This document shows, one piece after another, positions 13,224 to 15,269 of a DNA stretch of 15,269 nt. Under the pieces are notes generated by a model, which saw only the letters and a program-made list of their open reading frames with translations, made no database searches and had not been told where the DNA came from. Origin of the DNA: RECO01 sp050485385 (lineage in GTDB: Bacteria > Pseudomonadota > Alphaproteobacteria > Geminicoccales > Geminicoccaceae); contig JBJHBG010000115.1 in the NCBI GenBank assembly GCA_050485385.1, forward strand, positions 1-15,269. The letters run 5' to 3'. How positions within the stretch are numbered: the first letter of the stretch is position 1; each line of letters starts with the position of its first letter. Both the position numbers and the translations under genes were made by a program.

Positions 13224-15269
13224 ATGGTGAAACCCGACCTTGCCGCCACCTGCGCCCGCGTCGCCGACATGGCCGGCGAGGCGCTCGACTGGATCAACGA
13301 CGCCGAGAACGCCGACACGGTCGGCAGCCAGGGCACGGCACTGGCCCGCGAGTTGCGCCGCGCCGCCTCGCGCGCCCGCAAGCTCGCGGTCGCCGCCGAG
13401 CGCAACATGTGCGTCGGCGTGTTCGGCCCGTCGCAGGCGGGCAAGTCGTTCCTCGTCTCGGTGCTGGCCCGGCCGGCCGGCGGCAAGCTCACCGCCGACT
13501 TCGACGCGCCGGCCGGCAAGAAGGACTTCATCTCGGAGATCAATCCTCCGGGCGAGGGTGAATCGACGGGCCTCGTCACCCGTTTCACCATGCGCAAGGA
13601 CCCCTCGCCGCCGGGCTTTCCGATCCGCCTCAGGCTCCTGTCCGAGGCCGACCTCGTGCGGGTGCTCGCCAACACCTTCCTCATGGACGGCGACCAGAGC
13701 GAGGAGCCGCCGACGGCGGAGGAACTCAACGGGCTGCTCGCCACCTACGCCAAGAAGACCGGCAGCGGCACCGGCATGAGCACGGACGAGGTGTGGGACA
13801 TCCGGGAATATCTGGAAAAGGGCTTCGCCCGCACCGCCTATGTCGCGGCGCTCAAGCCGTTCTGGGCGGAAGCGGCCGAGATCGCGCCCAACCTCGCGCT
13901 CGCCGACCGGGCGGCGTTCCTCGCCGTGCTTTGGGGTCGCCACGCGCCGTTCACCGAGGTCTACACCATGCTGGCCGCGGCCCTCGCCAAGCTCGGCCAC
14001 GCGACCGAGGTCCACGCGGGACCGGAAGCGCTCTTCCCGCGCGAGGAATCGATCATCGACGTCAAGCTGCTGGCCGGGCTCGACGGCGGCGGCAACCAGG
14101 ACGAGGTCGCGCTGCGCACGGCAACGGGCGTCACCGCCAAGCTCGCCAAGCCGCTGGTCACCGCACTCACGGCGGAGTTGATCGTGCCCATGGCCGAGCA
14201 GCCCTGGGACATGTTCGCCGAAACGGACCTGCTCGACTTTCCAGGTGCCCGGGCGCGCTTCACCGCCAACATCCAGCAGACCTTCAAGTCGGCCGAATCG
14301 CCACGCAAGGACACGTTCCTGCGCGGCAAGGTCGCCTATTTGTTCGACCGCTACGTCGCCGAGCAGGAACTGACCTCGATGCTGCTCTGCATCCCGCCCT
14401 CCAACATGGAGGTCACGGACCTGCCGGGGCTGGTCGAGGACTGGGTGAGCGCCACCCACGGCACCACGCCGGCGGAGCGGGCGCGCACCGAGTGCATCCT
14501 GTTCTTCGTCTTCACCAAGTTCGACATGCACCTGCCGGACAACGCCGCCACCGGCACCGATCCGGTGACGCGCTACGAGCGCCGCGTCGCCGCCTCGATG
14601 ACCGATCCGTTCGGCAAGCTGTCGGACAGTTGGGTGAACGACTGGGCCAATGGCGAGCCGTTCCGCAACTCCTATTGGCTGCGCAACCCGAACTACCCGG
14701 CGGAGGCGTTCTTCCGCTACGACGCGGCGATGCGCGAGGTCGGCTTCGTCGAGGAGAAGCAGGCGCGCCTCGACGAGCTGAAGGTCGGCTGCCTGTCCGT
14801 GCCGGCCGTGCAGAAGCACTTCGCCGAGCCCGAGCGGGCCTGGGATGCGGCGATGACGCTCAACGACGGCGGTGTCTCCTACCTCGTCGAGCGGCTGACG
14901 CCCGTCTGCAAGCCCGAGGTCAAGGCGCGACAGGTCGGTGCGCAGCTCACCACGGTCTGCCGCCAACTGCACCAGCAGCTCACGCCGTTCTACGTCTCCG
15001 ACGACATCGAGGCCCGGCTGGAGGAGAAGCGGGCCGCCGCGGCCGGCGTCGTCGAAGCGCTCAACCACGCCTTCTCGCTCAACAAGTTCGGCGAGGTGCT
15101 GGAGCACCTGATGGTCGAGCCGGATCGCATCGCCGACCGCATCCTCCGGGTGCCCGACGGCGTCCGCATCGTCGCCGGCAACGGCGCGAGGCCGCCGAGC
15201 CCGGCGCCGGCGGCGGGCGCCGGGCCCCGGCCGGTGCTGCCGGGCGGCGGGCCGCGACCGGTCTTGCCG
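13224..15269 (+). CDS. srfC: SrfC family GTPase-like protein (partial, runs off window)
   Basis: The frame is open from ATG 13224 to the window end (682 codons, no stop), so the C-terminus is missing. A GGAGG ribosome site at 13213-13217 sits 6 bases upstream. After a helical N-terminus the sequence shows a P-loop, CVGVFGPSQAGKSFLVSVL (63-81, G1 at 68-75). LLDFPGAR (336-343) and EVTDLPGLV (396-404) are two candidate G3 motifs, and FTKFD (430-434) is a G4-like motif. This fits an SrfC/dynamin-like large GTPase, although true dynamin homology cannot be shown by eye. Residues 600-640 are helix-rich. The tail becomes Pro/Gly-rich, with GPRPVLP repeated twice at the very end. No membrane helix is seen. 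It directly follows srfB (11-base gap), the enterobacterial srfB-srfC order, and probably acts with it. Confidence 0.9.
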   Translation, partial: MVKPDLAATCARVADMAGEALDWINDAENADTVGSQGTALARELRRAASRARKLAVAAERNMCVGVFGPSQAGKSFLVSVLARPAGGKLTADFDAPAGKKDFISEINPPGEGESTGLVTRFTMRKDPSPPGFPIRLRLLSEADLVRVLANTFLMDGDQSEEPPTAEELNGLLATYAKKTGSGTGMSTDEVWDIREYLEKGFARTAYVAALKPFWAEAAEIAPNLALADRAAFLAVLWGRHAPFTEVYTMLAAALAKLGHATEVHAGPEALFPREESIIDVKLLAGLDGGGNQDEVALRTATGVTAKLAKPLVTALTAELIVPMAEQPWDMFAETDLLDFPGARARFTANIQQTFKSAESPRKDTFLRGKVAYLFDRYVAEQELTSMLLCIPPSNMEVTDLPGLVEDWVSATHGTTPAERARTECILFFVFTKFDMHLPDNAATGTDPVTRYERRVAASMTDPFGKLSDSWVNDWANGEPFRNSYWLRNPNYPAEAFFRYDAAMREVGFVEEKQARLDELKVGCLSVPAVQKHFAEPERAWDAAMTLNDGGVSYLVERLTPVCKPEVKARQVGAQLTTVCRQLHQQLTPFYVSDDIEARLEEKRAAAAGVVEALNHAFSLNKFGEVLEHLMVEPDRIADRILRVPDGVRIVAGNGARPPSPAPAAGAGPRPVLPGGGPRPVLP

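Noticed and set aside
13176..15107. 643-codon minus-strand frame opposite srfC
   Set aside because: Same shadow behaviour; the plus-strand frame has a P-loop, G4-like motif and a good ribosome site.

Overview
The window is high-GC DNA, densely packed with genes all on the + strand, and best fits an alphaproteobacterium. The order fliN end - flbD - flhA - flhF - flhG, and an FlbD whose AAA+ domain closely matches the Caulobacter flagellar regulator as I remember it, suggest a Rhodospirillales-like lineage. The rank below class is inference. No RNA gene, CRISPR array, insertion sequence or phage gene was seen.

Region 1 (1-5180) is the distal part of a flagellar operon. It holds the last codons of a probable FliN and the sigma-54 activator FlbD. 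It continues with FlhA (core of the flagellar export gate), an FlhF-like SRP-type NTPase with eroded nucleotide motifs, and an FlhG/FleN MinD-like ATPase. The genes are 3 to 32 bases apart or overlap. The striking anomaly is an in-frame TAG at 1169-1171 that separates the AAA+ domain of FlbD from its Fis-type DNA-binding domain. The DNA-binding part resumes in the same frame with an ATG one codon after the stop.

Region 2 (5304-15269) is a six-gene cluster resembling the enterobacterial srfABC locus, in expanded form. Four consecutive genes encode single-pass membrane proteins built on one plan: a membrane segment, a short coiled-coil stalk, a Cys and a Pro/Glu-rich linker, then a different tip. 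Two tandem paralogs carry a six-cysteine tip, one carries a trypsin/HtrA-like protease, and one carries a DUF2135/YfaP-like beta domain. The last two also carry an SrfA-like cytoplasmic N-terminal module. They are followed by SrfB, a large protein with Hsp70/actin-type phosphate and adenosine motifs, and SrfC, a large GTPase-like protein that runs off the window end.

Working model (inference): SrfB and SrfC are cytoplasmic NTPases that act on, or are controlled by, the cytoplasmic modules of the SrfA-like proteins, whose tips work in the periplasm. The cluster starts 123 bases after flhG. In Salmonella srfABC is reported to be under flagellar FlhDC control, so the neighbourhood may be a functional link and not chance.
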